This document shows, piece by piece, positions 32,390 to 33,439 of a stretch of 33,439 bases of DNA. The notes beneath the pieces are model-generated. The model searched no databases. It had not been told where the DNA came from and saw nothing but the letters and a program-made list of their open reading frames with translations. Each line of letters opens with the position of its first letter. The stretch's first letter is position 1. The position numbers and the translations under genes are program-made. The DNA comes from Oribacterium sp. WCC10 (GTDB lineage: Bacteria; Bacillota; Clostridia; Lachnospirales; Lachnospiraceae): NCBI RefSeq assembly GCF_900113415.1, contig NZ_FOPH01000028.1, positions 1 to 33,439 of the forward strand, given 5' to 3'.

Positions 32390-33358
32390 ATGGAAAAACC
32401 AAATTCCAAAGGACGTATTTTAGCCCTATTACGATATCTACAGGATGAAACAGATGAGGAACATCCGGCAGATAAGAAAACCATAATGAAAGCCCTTCAG
32501 GATAAAGGATATTCTATTACCAGAAATACATTGGATGACGACATTAAGGTTCTTGAGAGTTTTGAGGCCGATATCATTATTTCAAAGTCTCATGAGAATA
32601 CTTATTTCCTTGGAGAACGGAAATTTCAGCTTCCGGAGCTTAAGATGCTAATAGATGCGATTTCTTCAGCTAAATTCATTTCTGCAGATTCCAGTGAGGA
32701 GATGATATCAAAGATCGGGTCTATGGCGAGCAGATATCAGCGATCCCATATGTCACCGCGAATCTTTGTTTCAGACCGGGTCAAGTCGGATAATAATCAT
32801 CTTCATCTGGTAGTGGATGTAATTGAAAGAGCTATTGAAAAAAGGAGTGTAGTTTCTTTTCAGTACATTGATTATTCACCCGAGAAGGAAAAGATACTTA
32901 AGAACGATGGTGAGATATACTATTGCAGCCCATATTGCTGTTTATGGAACAATGATAATTACTATCTTTTAGGTTATTCTGAGAAACATGAAAAGGTAAT
33001 CTCATATCGTATAGACCGCATGCTTCGTGTAGAACTTTGTCCAGAAGAATATGTTCCACTTCCTGATGGATGTGAGCTTACGGCATTTACCAAAGAGGTC
33101 TTTAAGATGTATGACGGTGTTGATCAGGAAGTGGATTTGATTTGTGACAATGCTTTGATGAAAAATCTTGTGGATCACTTTGGAGATGATTTTACCGTAA
33201 GGCCAGAATCAAAAGAAACATTTCGAGCAACTGTAAAAGTATCAGTCAGCCGAACATTTTATGCCTGGGTATTCCAGTTTGCTGGAGGTATCAGGATTTC
33301 CGGACCTGAGAACGTTCGGGAAGAGTACATGGAAATGTTGAAAAATGCTATGAAGTAA
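32390..33358 (+). CDS. WYL-domain transcriptional regulator
   Basis: A 322-residue protein behind GGGAGG. An N-terminal HTH (about residues 5-65, with TIMKALQDKGYSITRNTLDDDIKVL) is followed by a linker and a WYL domain (about 145-215: SFQYIDYSPEKEKI, then NNDNYYLLGYSEKHEKVISYR, where the WYL triad reads YYL) and a C-terminal WCX-like extension. WYL proteins sense nucleic acids or small ligands and commonly regulate defence and DNA-damage genes. It is the last gene here and may control the RNA repair set; its own upstream inverted repeat could be its site. Confidence 0.9.
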   Translation: MEKPNSKGRILALLRYLQDETDEEHPADKKTIMKALQDKGYSITRNTLDDDIKVLESFEADIIISKSHENTYFLGERKFQLPELKMLIDAISSAKFISADSSEEMISKIGSMASRYQRSHMSPRIFVSDRVKSDNNHLHLVVDVIERAIEKRSVVSFQYIDYSPEKEKILKNDGEIYYCSPYCCLWNNDNYYLLGYSEKHEKVISYRIDRMLRVELCPEEYVPLPDGCELTAFTKEVFKMYDGVDQEVDLICDNALMKNLVDHFGDDFTVRPESKETFRATVKVSVSRTFYAWVFQFAGGIRISGPENVREEYMEMLKNAMK

Positions 33359-33380
33359 AATAAAAAATACTGCCACCATT

Positions 33381-33437
33381 ATAGAAATGAGTTCTATTTC
33401 GTTTATAATTAAAAAAGATAAGTTAATGTCTTTTTTA
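33381..33437 (+). terminator. Terminator-like hairpins after the WYL gene
   Basis: ATAGAA (33381-33386) pairs with TTCTAT (33392-33397), followed by TTCGTTT. A second A/T-only stem lies at 33411-33418 and 33429-33436 (AAAAAAGA/TCTTTTTT). Both are weak, AT-rich structures, but their position suits the end of the transcript. Confidence 0.45.
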
Positions 33438-33439
33438 CG

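Noticed and set aside
1-33439. CRISPR arrays
   Set aside because: No regularly spaced direct repeats with unique spacers were seen, and no cas genes are present.

Overview
The window looks like accessory DNA from a low-to-moderate GC Clostridia genome, most likely Lachnospiraceae (Butyrivibrio/Roseburia-like). This is inferred from gene families (YolD-like/UmuC cassette, IS21/ISL3 remnants, a sugar ABC operon without its own ATPase, LexA boxes of the Bacillus/Clostridia type), from strong AGGAG-type ribosome binding sites and from AT-rich codon use. It was not confirmed by any search.

Region 1 (1-16006) is one long plus-strand operon, cut by the left edge, that looks like a DISARM-related defence locus. 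It encodes a large N6-adenine methyltransferase, a small PC4/YdbC-like ssDNA-binding protein, a Dam-type methyltransferase, an SF1 helicase, a DrmA-like SF2 helicase, a DrmB-like DUF1998 protein, a NERD-nuclease/SF1 helicase fusion, an Mrr-type endonuclease, a two-TM coiled-coil protein and a DGQHR (DndB-like) protein. The DrmA-DrmB pair is the DISARM hallmark. DrmC (phospholipase D), DrmD and DrmE are not seen here, and the accessory genes are unusual.

Region 2 (16020-19558) is a recombinase-in-trio (RIT) element: three tandem, translationally coupled tyrosine recombinases between about 83-bp imperfect terminal inverted repeats. Each end carries a palindromic core with the same 8-bp spacer in the same orientation. 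Debris follows: IS21-like terminal repeats and a truncated ISL3 transposase (19677-20562).

Region 3 (20805-24671) is a carbohydrate-type ABC importer (two permeases and a lipoprotein) and a small XRE regulator. Region 4 (27451 down to 24734, minus strand) is a DNA-damage cassette: HAD-like phosphatase, Y-family polymerase, YolD-like protein and SRAP/HMCES-type protein. Two LexA-like boxes lie upstream.

Region 5 (28195-33358) is the most unusual part. A tRNA-Lys(UUU)-like gene sits directly ahead of rtcB (RNA ligase). An XRE regulator and a compact tRNA array follow: Arg(ACG), a degenerate Tyr(GTA)-like RNA and an ordinary Ser(GCT). The Lys and Arg genes are both interrupted in the T-arm region by a related insert of about 51 nt. 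Its 35-nt hairpin core has the same architecture in both copies and shows compensatory base changes. Downstream are a YdjM-like membrane protein, a stand-alone receiver domain coupled to KptA/Tpt1 (RNA 2'-phosphotransferase), and a WYL regulator. Interrupted tRNAs, an RNA ligase and a 2'-phosphotransferase together suggest a tRNA splicing or tRNA repair island. The processing step itself is inference.
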